From assembly GCA_012932865.1 (NCBI GenBank), contig SAXG01000005.1:186001-250000 (forward strand): a DNA stretch of 64,000 nt, given 5' to 3'. The notes under the pieces are model-generated. The model made no database searches, was not told the DNA's origin, and saw nothing but the letters and a program-made list of their open reading frames with translations. This DNA comes from Amylostereum areolatum (Eukaryota; Basidiomycota; Agaricomycetes; Russulales; Stereaceae). Below are positions 41,885 through 53,250 of this stretch, one piece after another; the stretch's first letter is position 1; each line of letters starts with the position of its first letter. The position numbers were made by a program, and so were the translations under genes.

Positions 41885-43967
41885 CTACGCCCCGAACGTC
41901 GTCACCAAAGTAGACGTGTCAATGAAACCTATGCACAAAAAATCAGCCATCCTCTCGAGGTTCGATCCAAAGAATACGCACATCCTACATCCCAACACGA
42001 GTTCAAAGATGAAAGAACTGTCAGCTTCCGCTGCTTCACGTGTAAAAGGATCAACGAACCCGACAAGCGACATCCCCCCTGCGCCTGCTGCTAGGCTGAG
42101 TACCGCGAGCACCTGTCTTCTTGCGGGCGTCTTCGCAAGCGCAGGGTCGAGCACGAAATCCGCCGCGAGCATCTCGACGCAGGCGGCGTAGATGAGCATC
42201 CCGGCGGACACGGCGGAAAGGAGGCCTTCGGTGAGGAGCAGGGTGGCTAAAAAGGAAGATTCGGTAAGATGAATGTTCACGAAAGCAGTCGGGAGAGAGA
42301 ATGACGGCGAGGTTGAACGGTTGAAGGGAGATATGAAGGGGAAAAGAGGGTTAGGGAGGTGATGGATGAACGAGAGACGAACCAGGATCGACATCGGGCT
42401 TCGACCCCCCTAGCGTCAACAACCCTATTGTAATTCCCAACGGCGTTGTCAGCGCGAACAGTACCACCAGCACCGTCTTCAAAGCCGATATCCTGGATGG
42501 AGCGATGGGGGTGTTGTTGTTGTTACTCGGCGGCGCAGGGAGTCCGGCTATGCGTATCCCTAAGGAGAGGCCTTCGAACATCTGGTGGAAAACGATTGCA
42601 ATGACGAGCGAAGCTGTCCGAGCTAGGTCAGACCGCGGTAAGACGGCGATACGAAAAGAAAAGGCGTACTGAAATCTGCGCCAGAGGCTATGGATAGGGT
42701 GAGGCCGATGACGAGGGAGTGGAGCATGATGCCTAGTTGAAGGACCTAGTGTTCTCGTCAATCAAAGCCTATACGAGAGCGACGAAGGAACCAGTACAAT
42801 GAATGCCGACCACCTGTCGTTTCCGGCCTATCTCGACATGCTGTGGATGAGAATGAGAATGTACGAGCTCTTCCTCTTCTGATCCCTCTAGGTCTAGGTG
42901 CATATGCCCATGATCGTGTTCATTCTCGTGATGTGCATGTCCGTCGCCGTTCTGGCAGTCTTCGCTGTGACGACGGTCCTCTACAGTCAACGCTAGATGG
43001 CTCCAACCGTCCTCGCCGCGGATGCTGCTCACGCCCGTGTTGCAAATGGCTCTCGCGAGATTCATGACGGTGGTGGCCCTCGAAGTATGACCTTGAATGA
43101 GGTGGTGCAGACCTGGGTGGCGCAGGGTTGGGGAGAGAAGTTGTGGTGGACTGGCCGGTGCACAGGTGGAGGAGGGAGAAGAGGCGTGATTTCTGATGGA
43201 TCCTCTTGATCAGAGATGTCAAGCGCTGAATGAAAGGGGCGGATAAAACCGTCAGTCTTGCTTTGCGGGAGAAGAGTGACGTTTCCGATACCTTTTGTCT
43301 TCGGAGTTGAGGGATTAGATGGGTAGGAATGTAGGCGGTCAACATAGGAGGTCGATGTGTCTAAGCAGGAATGTGAGTACCGAGAACGACATGATTAACT
43401 GGGGCTGGACGCACATTCTACAAGGAAAATCAAAAGTAAAGAAGATAGCCTAAACACCGTTCTATCAGCCAAACACACCACGGATGAGGAGGCGAAGCAC
43501 GCACACGATCAACCCCGTCCACTTCCCCACCTGCGTGCGCTCCTTCACGCGAGGATCTTGCAAGCTTTCAAACGCATCCTGAAGCAAATGCACGAAGGCA
43601 GTCGACAATATCACCCCTATTCCCCGAAACATGAGGGCCTTTGAATCAAAAGCAAGGTAGTACTATGAATACGCACCAGTGCCAAAGTGCTTCCCGATGA
43701 AGAAGACAACGCGAGGAATGGCGAGCCACTGGACATGCCGTGAGAGAGAAGGGAATGACGATGCTGAACATACGGAACGATGAGATCCACGATAAGCAAA
43801 GCGCATTTTCCTCGGAGACGAAGTGACGCACCGATGAGAGAGATCCCAAAAATGACAGCCATCACGCCGACACGCAGAGATACCGTCGTCTCGTCCTCGG
43901 CAGCGGCGATGAAGACATTATCCTGGCTATCCCATGAAGAGTAATAAGACTTTATTACTGGAGACAT
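41885..43967 (-). CDS. ZIP-family zinc/iron transporter
   Basis: ATG at 43967 (MSPVIKSYYSSWDSQD). TM1 VSLRVGVMAVIFGISLI. Next exon SSFPSLSRHVQWLAIPRVVFF then GKHFGTG | VILSTAFVHLLQDAFESLQD, then WTGLIV (TM3). The variable loop is His-rich (HAHHENEHDHGHMHLD, HSHSHPQHVE; about 42800-42960). TM4 has GIMLHSLVIGLTL (HSxxxG), TM5 IVFHQMFEGLSLGIRIAG (HQxxEG), both metal-site signatures. The last exons contain LLTEGLLSAVSAGMLIYAAC and LAAGAGGMSLVG; the frame ends at TAG 41885-41887. The 60 residues after GGMSLVG are unusual for the family, so the true C-terminus may be shorter. Metal specificity cannot be read. Confidence 0.85.
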
Positions 43968-45419
43968 GAACAAGGTATGCTGGGCAAAAGCAAGAGGGGC
44001 CCGTCTTGTTCGGTGTCGTGCGTGGAGGAGACAGAGTACTGAAGGGGTGGCTGACTGAGGAGGTACTTGGAAATTCAGCCAATCAGAGCGCAGATAGATG
44101 ACTACTAATATTTTGAAGCTTGGCGACTGTTCCGGAGCCTGAGAGACGCTGAACACAACATCCGCAATTGAATCTTGAGCAGGAAACTGTCGACCTGTAC
44201 GACATCCACATCGACGGCAGAGGTGTATGTATGCATTGATAAGTTATCCAACTGGACGGCCCAATAACTTAGATTCCTCTGGATTATCTTATCCTATCTT
44301 ATCTTATCTACAACCGGTACCAGCGGGCCAACCTCGCAGCGCCGACGAGCATTACAGACCACGACCACTAGTCTACTTTTACTCGCGATAGCCTTGTCGA
44401 GAGTTCGGTCAGCCGGTGGTCGGCATATCATGTGACATCTCTTTTCGAACACCGACCGCCCTACAGCTACAGTGCTAACCTGCAAACATAATCTTAGTAT
44501 ATTCTTTCCTGAGGTCTCCTCGTCCTTCTACATCAGCATCAGCGTCGTTTGGGATCCACCGAGGGTGTACAACGATGTACATCGCTACTTCCGGGTCAGG
44601 ATCCCAGGATTCTCGTCAGCAGAATCAGGATGACTTTTAGTACTAGTAAGTTCTCTTCGTCTGTATGCATCCCTCGCCGCCGTTTCCTCCTCTTCCAAAC
44701 ACGTAACATTGGCACCAGGCCCTCTGGCACTTGCTCGTTTATCCCATTCTTTTGCTGATCCTCACGCAGTCATGCTACACGCACTTTCTCCTCCAGCTAT
44801 CAACCTCAAACCCTGTCCGCCTCCCTTGGCCCCATCGACAGGACTCACCCACTCGGGACTCACTTCTTCCACCCTCTTCGAGGAGACATCGGTCGGTGCG
44901 GACCAACACGAGCTCGTGACATAAGCCCACGTGCGGGACATACTCGAGCAGAACCTTGTCGAGAGGGTTACCCCGCGCTCTACCAGGTGAACCCATCCCT
45001 GGGTCTCTCGACGTGACCGTTCGTGCGCGCAAATGCTTGTTTCTCCTGCAGCATCGCTTCCTCCTCGTCCCAGCTTATTCATATCCGAATCGAAGAAAGT
45101 TCCCGCCCATCAATTTCCCTGCAAACATCCCGCCTTCAAGCTTCAAGCTTCAAGCTCCAGGATTCAAGGTCGATGGCTCAGCCTCTACTACTAATTTAGC
45201 GGCATCTGTCACCGCACCCTTCGGATACTACACAGACACCTCAGCTCATTGTGCAGGCTAAAATGGACCTTCGGCCTATCTTCAAACACAGTACTCACTG
45301 CCACTCGAGTGGTTCACTGCCAGCCTCGCCCCCTCGTGAGTCGTCAACGCTCTTCATCTGAATCAACGTCATCTCCAACTCCCTTTCCTTCAAGTCGGGA
45401 ACCACTATCTGTAGCCTGA
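43968..45419. other. Intergenic region with short microsatellites
   Basis: About 1.45 kb. TTATC repeats at about 44285-44312 and tandem CTTCAAG at about 45134-45155. Open frames are short and domain-free. It could hold 5' exons of the 45.4-kb gene, but none is convincing. Confidence 0.35.
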
Positions 45420-46280
45420 ATGCCCCCTGGTGCTGCTATTCCACCCGATATACCTTCGGACGGTCCAAACAGTCATCATTGTAGCTTACCAGCATCGCTG
45501 GCAGTGGAGTTAGACCCCGATGTATCCCACCGGAGGTTCGAAGATCAGATTGGTCAAGTGAGAGAACACCATAACGAAGATCCTGCCTTTGTAGAGAATC
45601 ACACTCAAGCTAGCGATCCCCCCTCCAGCTACAATGGCATCGCTGACGACTACATGTATCAGGCTCAGCCTTCTTGGGTACGTGTTTTCCATCTTCGTGA
45701 GCCCCAAGCCGTCACTCAAGCCGCCGTATGGCATGGCATATAGCCGGTTGACACTCCCAACTCCATGGTTCAATCTTACCCCTACGTTTCGCCGCCCTTC
45801 CAGCCACCGCCACAACCTTCCTACCTCCCCACATCCTACCCAGGCCATCCCTACCTTCATCCTCCGATTCCCCACCTCCACCCGTACCAACAGACCTACT
45901 CATACCCTCCACCAACTTCTTCCTACGGGATAAACGCGGTCTCACCTTCAACGGCACCGCACTCCGCATCTGCCACTTCACGCTATGAAAGTTGTAGTTC
46001 GCCGGTCACGGACCCGAAATTCTCAGGAGGGCCGGGAAGGGTACCCGCTCAAAACGGGAAGGGCAAACAACGCGCCGCTTTCACTCCATACCACCGTCCG
46101 CGTTCAGGCCGTCTTTCCCAAGGAGCTGACGACATCACCGTCATTCCGACCAGTGACGGATATGTGATGATAATACACGTTTGCGTGGGCGAGTCGCCCG
46201 CTGGCCCCGAGGACTGCGGTCGTTCCATGAAAACCCCTTCAAGAGTTTCCGAGGAGATACTGTCGAGATCTGCCTTGTAG
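45420..46280 (+). CDS. Unrecognised protein, paralogue A of a two-member local family
   Basis: ATG at 45420 (MPPGAAIPPDIPSDGP). One intron 45678-45743 (GTACGT...TATAG) joins QPSW to PVDTPNSMVQSYPY; TAG at 46278-46280; 264 residues. The first two thirds are Pro/Ser/Tyr/His-rich and probably disordered. The C-terminal part contains AAFTPYHRPR, a short spacer and DGYVMIIHV, matching AAFNPYRRPR..DGYIIYV in the opposite-strand gene at 51.2-52.0 kb. I recognise no known domain. The conserved C-terminal 45 residues may be a small beta-rich or DNA/RNA-binding module; that is speculation. Confidence 0.6.
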
Positions 46281-46647
46281 CGAAGTGGCGCCTCTAAGGG
46301 CTGAAAGCCACGCCATGGATGGCCCCAGTGTTCACCATGATTTTTATAGCATTTTCCGTCAGATCACTCACATCCTTCACCGATGTACCCACTTCCGCTC
46401 TGCGTTGTACTGCTAATATGCTACTGGTTGAAACGGTCTCAAGCTTGTCCTACTGATGCCCGCGTTGCGTAGTATCGCATTACGCAAGACTCTGAGAAGC
46501 ATTCTACTTATGCGGATGTGGCAATGAAAAGTTGGACGAATAAATGAATTGCCCTCCAGGGGGGACCAATACTTATTATCTTATCTAACTCTGACTGTGA
46601 TCAGAAATGACTCTGAGCTCTCGCCTTGCCAGTCGCGCTCATCCACC
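46281..46647. other. Intergenic region, no gene seen
   Basis: 367 bp between two plus-strand genes; contains the promoter of the cyclodeaminase-like gene. Nothing else recognised. Confidence 0.35.
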
Positions 46648-47805
46648 ATGATCACCACATCTCCCAACGCCACCGCTCTTCGAATATTATCCGCGTCCGA
46701 TGTCGATTCTGTCCTCGCCGACTTTACTCCCGCCGACCACCTCGCCCTCATGGCCCGCGTCTTCCACGGTATCTCCCATCCACCCAAATCATCGACCGCA
46801 ACTATCCCATCTCCAGCCCCATCGCACCACGCTGCCTCTGCCGAACCATACCACGCTCGTCATGCCAGCGCGCGTACCGAGCATCGGATCGTCTGTGAAA
46901 CTGGTCTCTGTGCCTACCGCTGCAGGCGACACGCGCGGTCTCCCCGCATCCACCCTTGTCCTGGACGAAGCTACAGGCACCGTACGCGCCGTGTTGAACG
47001 CACGATCTCTCACGGCAGTAAGAACTGCTGCAGGTGCGTGAATCGGCGATTTCTCTGCGCATATAGTCATGTCCACGCGCATATAGGCACTGTTCTCGCG
47101 ACGGTGATCCTCCACCCTCCCGCGTCGAGTCCCCAAATGACACATCTCGCCGCCTTCGGCGCAGGTGCCCAAATCCGCGCACACGTCGACCTCCTCCTCG
47201 ACCTCTACCCCACGCTCACCCACGTCACCCTCGTCAACCGCAAGCCAAATCCTCGCGTCGACAACCTCATCAAATACCTCTCTTCCGCTCATCCTGGCAT
47301 CACCTTCGCCACCAATATCCTATCTGCTGACAGCCTCAAGGCCACCGTCCAGACCGCCTCCATCATCGTCACTGCAACACCCTCTCGTTCCCCGCTCTTC
47401 CCTTCCATCTGGGTGCGCCCAGGCACACACCTCATCCTCGTCGGCTCCTACACCCCCGCGATGGTCGAAATCGACAGCGACCTCGTGCTTCGCGCCGGAC
47501 GCGTCGTCGTCGACTCTCGCAACGCCTGCGCAGCGGAGGCGGGCGAGCTCATCGCTGCGGGGATCCCTCCCGAAGACGTCACGGAGATCGGCGAGCTCGT
47601 ACGGCCGCAGGCGGACGGCGGGTTCGACGAATGGACGGTCGATGAAGAGGGGCGTGCGAAGGTGACAGCTGCAGGGGACGTGACGATTGTCAAGTCGGTC
47701 GGCGTGGGTGCGCAGGACGTAGCGATTGCTATCGCGGTGGCGGAGCGGGCGTTTTCCAAGGGGGTCGGGACCGTCGTGGAAGGATACGACGCCATAGCGG
47801 CATAA
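46648..47805 (+). CDS. Ornithine cyclodeaminase / mu-crystallin family protein
   Basis: NAD(P)-dependent family acting on amino acids or imines. ATG at 46648 (MITTSPNATALRILSASDVD). Exon 1 runs to about 46770. The following block HTTLVMPARVPSIGSSVKLVSV and GLPASTLVLDEATGTVRAVLNARSLTAVRTAAG ends at a GTGCGTG donor at about 47035. The last exon carries the Rossmann site (LAAFGAGAQIRAHVDLLLDL), VTLVNRKPN, IIVTATPSRSPLF and VGSYTPAMVEIDSDLVLRAG, ending at 47805. Between exon 1 and the HTTLVMPARV block the frame changes by one; the only GT-AG reading is GTCTTC...CTCCAG (about 46760-46817), which has a weak donor, so an indel is possible. Substrate unknown. Confidence 0.82.
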   Translation: MITTSPNATALRILSASDVDSVLADFTPADHLALMARVFHGISHPPKSSTATIPSPAPSHHAASAEPYHARHASARTEHRIVCETGLCAYRCRRHARSPRIHPCPGRSYRHRTRRVERTISHGSKNCCRCVNRRFLCAYSHVHAHIGTVLATVILHPPASSPQMTHLAAFGAGAQIRAHVDLLLDLYPTLTHVTLVNRKPNPRVDNLIKYLSSAHPGITFATNILSADSLKATVQTASIIVTATPSRSPLFPSIWVRPGTHLILVGSYTPAMVEIDSDLVLRAGRVVVDSRNACAAEAGELIAAGIPPEDVTEIGELVRPQADGGFDEWTVDEEGRAKVTAAGDVTIVKSVGVGAQDVAIAIAVAERAFSKGVGTVVEGYDAIAA

Positions 47806-48485
47806 ACACCGTATCGGGCGCTTGCGGTGGGATGGGGATGATGTACACGGGTAATAATATCGGTGAGTGGACGTTCTCTGGGACGGAGCGCAGGCTCCTG
47901 ACCGAGCGACAGCTAACGCGACGTCTGATTGATTCACAGTGCTATCTCAAGCTCCCAATCGGCGAATAATAAACATATACATCCTCGATCTACTAAAGAC
48001 CCACGGGGTTTCTCCTAAGTCGATTCAGGAATCCAAGTCCAACGACTCCAAATGATCACGCAATCGCGAGGACCGATAGACAAGATTACACCAGTGTTAC
48101 CATTGAGGAGGAGCTCAAGTCATTTCAGACGTGTTTTTGGTGCATTACCCTCACAACTATCGAAGGGGAAGTCTCTAGAATCCTGCACTGACTCGAGGGA
48201 CACACGCGCAAGTCTAGACCACCGCGAAATTATCGGTTTGGTGATGGTGGGTAAGAAAGTTACATCCAATGAGGCACTAGTCACCATGATGGCTGATGGG
48301 AGAACTCTTCAGAACGTTTCAGACGAACAAAGGTCTTTCTTCCTGTCTGACTCGGAAAGTAGTATCAAGGTTATATAAGTAAACGCGACCACATCACCGT
48401 TACGATTCAACCCCAGCAGCCTCGTCTTCTCCTCTCTCTTGCAAATCAATCTTTCATACGCTTCAACCGCACCCATACTACTGCC
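47806..48485. promoter_or_regulatory. Upstream region of the questin-oxidase-like gene
   Basis: 680 bp. TATATAA at 48372-48378, about 110 bp before the ATG at 48486, is followed by a pyrimidine-rich leader and is a plausible promoter. A 108-codon frame at 48052-48378 has no recognised domain and overlaps the TATA box, so it was not called. Confidence 0.5.
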
Positions 48486-50349
48486 ATGTCTTCTCAAGTC
48501 GCCCCCACTGTTCTTCAGGACAAGGCCGAGTTCATCGACAAGCTCTTCAGCCTCCCTACCTCAACTGGCGTCCCAGCCACCGCCGATAGCGCCAAAGCGC
48601 TCGTCAAGAACCTGAAGCGCAACTTCATCGAGAACCACGCGTACTTCAACGAGGATGGCTTTCATAAGTATGTACCCCCGTCCCTTTATCTGCTGATAGT
48701 TCGGGAGTATGCCACTGACAGACTCGGGATTCTTTAGCCACGTTATGGATCACCTCTTCGCATTGTACTCCCTCGGGGGCACGCCCGCGGCCCTCGACGA
48801 GGTGTACGCTGCTCACGACTACCAGATGCCCGCGTTTGCGAGCCCCGAGCCTATCACCGGTGTTAACTTCCTCGAGCATCTCGGCGACGACAAGTATGTT
48901 CCCCCGTATTTTTACATCCCTCATCCACTTCACATCTAACCTTTTGCCACCCAGGTTCTACGACGCGTACATGTCCTACTTCTGCACCCACCTCCTCTCG
49001 CATTCTGTCGCGGAGACGATCCAGCAATTCATCTTCTCACCTGAGTACAACTTCATCCCCGGTCTCGACGCGATCAACGCTGAGAACGTTAAGCAGGAGA
49101 AGGCCGGAAACAAGCAGCAACCGGAGATGCTCAACCGGCTCCTCGCGGGCCTCGTTCACCCATTCATTCACCTCGGGTACGGCGTCGAGTTCGGGGTGGC
49201 GCAGCAGGTCGCAGAAGGTACGACGTTCCACGTCTTTTCTTCACCCATCAGATCGCTGACAACCTGCTTTGTTTAACCAGGTCTCGCACAGGCGGCCATT
49301 CATCCCGCTCACCAAACCGAGATGATTCCCCTCTTGTTCTTCGACACCTCCCTCACCCCAGACCCTTTCCTCCGCGGTCTTTCCGGAACCACTCAGTCGA
49401 ACGCCCCCGCCGCCCCCAAACCCTCCTTCAACTTCCACACCACCATTCTCACCGACCCCGCCCTCTCCCCCTCCGCGCTCGACTTATCTTTGGGACCGCG
49501 CGGCTACGAAGGCGTCGTCGCGAGCGGCGGCCCGACGATCTTGAAGCATGTCAACGCGTGGTACGACGGCTGGCTGGCTGGCGTCGCGGACGAGGACCTC
49601 GAGCCCACGCTCGAGCGCATGGTCGAGGAAGTCGTGTTTGGTAATGTGCTGTGGTACGGCGTGTGCGGGTGGGCGCTTCGCGGGGAGAAAGTCCTCAACG
49701 CCGATTTCACAAGGTACACCTTCCTCCCCCTCCCCCCCCTTCCTCCTCAGTTTCATCCGTGTGCTGACGTCGTTATTTTCCCCATAGCATGCACTTTGTC
49801 ACTTCCGCGATCTTTCTCCCTCTCTTCCTTCTCCCCGGTTCCAGCTCTTCAACGCCGTCCCCTGCCCTCCCGCTCCAAAGCCGTTTCCTCTTCATGCGCG
49901 CCTACCTGGCCACCTGCGCCGGGTGGCTCGTCGCAAACGGCCAGCCCCCGCTCCCCATCCGCGATTTCTACTCCGCGACCTCCCATCATCTCTCCGCGCC
50001 TCCCGCGCCGCATGCACTCAAGCCCGCCGACCCGGCGGACGGCAAACGCGACCTGGACGCGCCGGGCCTGACGATGCGCACGGGCGGCAGCGCTTGGGCG
50101 CGTATATGGACGAACGTCGTCGTGCATCCGAACGAGCACCTCATCAAAGCGATCCGCGCGCTCGGCGCGTTTTCGGCTGTGTACGGGGGTATCGAGAAGG
50201 GCTATTTCGTGCGCGAGGGAGCGGGCGAAGGGGAGGGAGTGGACGGGATCGAGGAGTTGGACGGGACTATGTTTACGAGGGTGGCAGGACTGACGATGGA
50301 TAGGCTAGGTTGGGCGTATGAGGAGGATCCCGTTGGGCTGTGGGATTAA
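48486..50349 (+). CDS. Questin-oxidase-like protein (DUF4243, AflY/HypX-related)
   Basis: Family of Baeyer-Villiger-type oxidases in fungal anthraquinone and aflatoxin pathways, with many uncharacterised members. ATG at 48486 (MSSQVAPTVLQDKAEF). Exons: ..KNLKRNFIENHAYFNEDGFH | NHVMDHLFALYSLGGTPAAL.. | FYDAYMSYFCTHLLSHSVAE..HPFIHLGYGVEFGVAQQVAEG | LAQAAIHPAHQTEMIPLLFF..VLKADF-type segment | MHFVTSAIF | LF..LQSRFLFMRAYLATCAGWL and ..IWTNVVVHPNEHLIKAIRAL, ending GLWD at 50349. The family motifs NH..HH-type and HPFIHLGYG are present. No polyketide synthase lies nearby, so a role in a local pathway is not supported. Confidence 0.85.
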
Positions 50350-51159
50350 GGGGATTGGCTGGTATATCCGGGGGACGGAGTGGCTCTGATTTTTTTTTTT
50401 TTTTTTTTTCCCTGTTTAAAGTCTATTTCGACCGGCGGTCCATGTCTAGACTATAGTAATACAGCTGTGTGTCCTGCTCGGTTTCCTCGCGTGAAAGCTT
50501 TCTTGCTCGCTGGTGTGTCGACCTTGTAAAGGTCATGAATGCGTCCCCCGTCCCCTATCCCCCGTCTTCCCCTTCCTCTGCCCCGTAAGTGGCTCTGATG
50601 ATACTATTAGGCACTACTACGGTGTTAGTCTTTGGTGGGCAAGCTTGTACCTCAGTGTTTAGTAACGGCCGGGATCGGTGAGTATCATGAATATGAATAT
50701 GAATATGGTTTGTATCATATATATGATTGCCTGTGTGGATTGGCAATGATGGGGTGAACGGACACTGCTATTGGAAAAGAAAGTAGCCTACCCTAGTACA
50801 ACTCGGAATGTCGTGGCTTCGCTTGCACAGGCCTCTGGATTTGATACAATTGGGATCGTAGTTAGGTATAGTATGTAGATAGTACGCTTGTTCACGTATC
50901 CACAAAGCAAGTCACGGTAGTACATGTACATGGTTTCTGAAGCCAGGTTCGTGGGTTTTATGTAAGTAAGGTCGGGCCAGTCGCGATAATCGTACATAAC
51001 GATCCTCAGAAGATGACGATCGCAGAATCAGGAATATACTGTATCACTGTTTGTTTTTTAGTAGGGACGAAAGCGAGCGAAAGCATCGATGATAAGACAA
51101 ACATCGAGAGCACCTAAATCAGGAAAAAAACCATCCCGTTCACGTACGCGTAGGCCTCG
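50350..51159. other. Intergenic region with a 20-base T run
   Basis: 810 bp after the questin-oxidase-like gene. (T)20 at 50390-50409, GAATAT repeats at about 50689-50706, no gene. Confidence 0.45.
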
Positions 51160-51951
51160 TCAAAACCCGTCATATGTGTCGGTGGGCATACCACCCGTAC
51201 GAACATATATGATGTACCCGTCAGGCATGGCGTGCACAGAGACGTTTTCGGTGCTGTTTGGACGCGGACGGCGGTAAGGATTAAAGGCAGCGGTTCGCCC
51301 TCCTCTCGCGTTCTGAACGTGTCCGCCTCCAGAAGACCTAGGCTCACCGGCCAAATTCAAATTTCCAGGACCCGGCATGGTAGACGTCTGAGAGTCCGGG
51401 GAGTGTGCGTTCGAAACCGAGGGTATGTTTCCCGAGTTGGTGAGGGTAGATGGTGGGAGACTGGGGTAGGGGTCGGAAGGGTAGAGAGCTGAGGGTTCAC
51501 GAAGATTGCCATACGATGAACCAGGCTGCAATGATCCGGAGAGAATCGAGTCCGAGGACAGATAATGTTGAGCGCCGCCGGTGTTCGACGTCGCACTAGT
51601 ATGCCCTTCATCCTCAGGCTGTGTCGTGGAAGATCGTTTATGAATCTGAACGACGACGCGTATGGCGGGGAAAAGAAGATTGCGTACCACATAGTAACCG
51701 ATATCGCTCACGATATCCGGAGCAATATAATCGTAGGGGGCAGAATCGGTACTTGACACTTCAAGTTGTGGATCGGAGTGTACGGATAAGGCGAGTGGGT
51801 CCACAGTCATGGCGTTTTCGGACGGGTCACGTTGTGAAACTGAGAGAGGGACCAATGCTTCGACTGGCCCTTCAGGTGAACCGCATGTGTTTCTACTTGT
51901 GGGACGACACTTTGTACTTGAGGGAGGATTGTTCTCCTGCCATACCATCAT
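51160..51951 (-). CDS. Unrecognised protein, paralogue B of a two-member local family
   Basis: Single open frame from ATG at 51951 (MMVWQENNPPSSTK) to the stop at 51160; 263 residues, almost the same length as paralogue A on the other strand. Mostly Ser/Pro/Asn-rich. The C-terminus has AAFNPYRRPRPNSTENVSV then PDGYIIYVRTGGMP, aligning with A. A stretch around 51740-51640 (DIVSDIGYYVVRNLLFPAI) has no counterpart in A and could be an unspliced intron or a real insertion. No family recognised. Confidence 0.55.
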   Translation of the reverse strand: MMVWQENNPPSSTKCRPTSRNTCGSPEGPVEALVPLSVSQRDPSENAMTVDPLALSVHSDPQLEVSSTDSAPYDYIAPDIVSDIGYYVVRNLLFPAIRVVVQIHKRSSTTQPEDEGHTSATSNTGGAQHYLSSDSILSGSLQPGSSYGNLREPSALYPSDPYPSLPPSTLTNSGNIPSVSNAHSPDSQTSTMPGPGNLNLAGEPRSSGGGHVQNARGGRTAAFNPYRRPRPNSTENVSVHAMPDGYIIYVRTGGMPTDTYDGF

Positions 51952-53250
51952 GGAGACGGGGGTGTGAAATAGGCTTCCAGCGGGAAGCCTGCTACCCCAA
52001 TCCCAAGGAGATCGAGGGGACGGATACTTAGTAGTTCCATGTCGGCGACGGCATTGATAGAAAGATGGGGATTAGAACACTGGGATGATGTAGAGTGTAT
52101 GTGTGTCGGCTGAAGGAGACGTAAGTATAAGAAAGGATGCTGGGTCATGGCTCTCGGAAAACAGAGTCTTTTATAGAATTATAGGCGTTAGAGTTGGGCG
52201 CGATGGTGAAGACAACCTTGGTTGTTGGTACCGCTGATCTTGTGAAACGCTTGTGAGTGGCGGATCCTCTCGAGAACATGCCCATATTGAGATCAGAGTG
52301 CTAGAAGCTTATGTAATTATAAGTAAGTAAGTGATTCGATCGTCTCATCCAAAACGGCGGAGAACATTGCCAGTGGTATGTATGCTTAGTAGTCTCCTTT
52401 GCAAACCCTAAAACATCATATTCACCTTTTGGGAATTGGGGCGGCGGTGATGATGTGTAGGGTCTGCGGTGTGTTGTTCCACTCCAGTTGGATACTTTAT
52501 ACGTGTCTGAGGACCGAGGGTCATTAAAGGATGGCAGCAGAGTGCGTGGAGTCGAGGACATCTCGTCCTCGAAAGTTCGAGCTCTCAAACTTCTCACGCC
52601 CAAAGCGCTGGTCATAGGCGCCGAACGCGATACGCGTTTTCGGTGATAGCCTTCCCACGTGACCGTTCAGGATTGAAAACGGGTGCTCCTATGATGAGGT
52701 GCTGATTGCGCCTAGACTATATGTATGTAGGTACTTACTCTTTTAACAATCCTTTTTAAATACCGTGGCCTATACTCTCAACGTGCAGTGCAACCGAGAT
52801 TGATATTGAGGCTATGAGGATGAATGGGGTCGTAGAGCAATCGTAGAGAGCTCCGAGTCGAGCGGCACCGGGCACTGGGCAGACCTCGCAGCACCCCCGA
52901 CCAAGCATTATGAAATACGTACCAAGCTACTGGACCAGATGACAGGCCTGCCCCACGGGCTTACACTCAAAACGATTGTCTTCTGAGCATGGTCAGTCAC
53001 GAAGACCACCATGGACCGGTCACAGGCGTCGTTCTCCTCAACTAATTGTCATTATAAAATCCAAGTACGAAGTACCACGTTCTACGCCAACCACTCCAGG
53101 AGATATCGTACAAAAGAATAGATCGTAGCCGAGTCGTGTGGTGCCATGGCGGGAGGGACCGGTGGCAAAGAGTTAGGATACTGTCGTAAGGCTAGAGAAA
53201 GGATGAAGTGCGAGTGGTCTATGTAGTAGCATGTCCAACATGATGATCCT
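51952..53250. other. Intergenic region, one weak gene candidate
   Basis: About 1.3 kb between paralogue B and the fungalysin. The only candidate is the small minus-strand frame listed separately (about 52318-52615). The rest has no domain signal. Confidence 0.35.
52318..52615 (-). CDS. Possible small hypothetical protein
   Basis: ATG at 52615 (MTSALGVRSLRARTFEDEM). A short putative intron (GTGAATATG...TACTAAG, about 41 nt) joins PPPQFPK to IPLAMFSAVLDETIESLTYL and a TAA. The spliced end looks protein-like, but the intron is shorter than usual here and no family is recognised. Confidence 0.28.

Noticed and set aside
46648..50349. A secondary-metabolite cluster around the questin-oxidase-like gene
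   Set aside because: No polyketide synthase, P450 or pathway regulator is present nearby; neighbours are unrelated.
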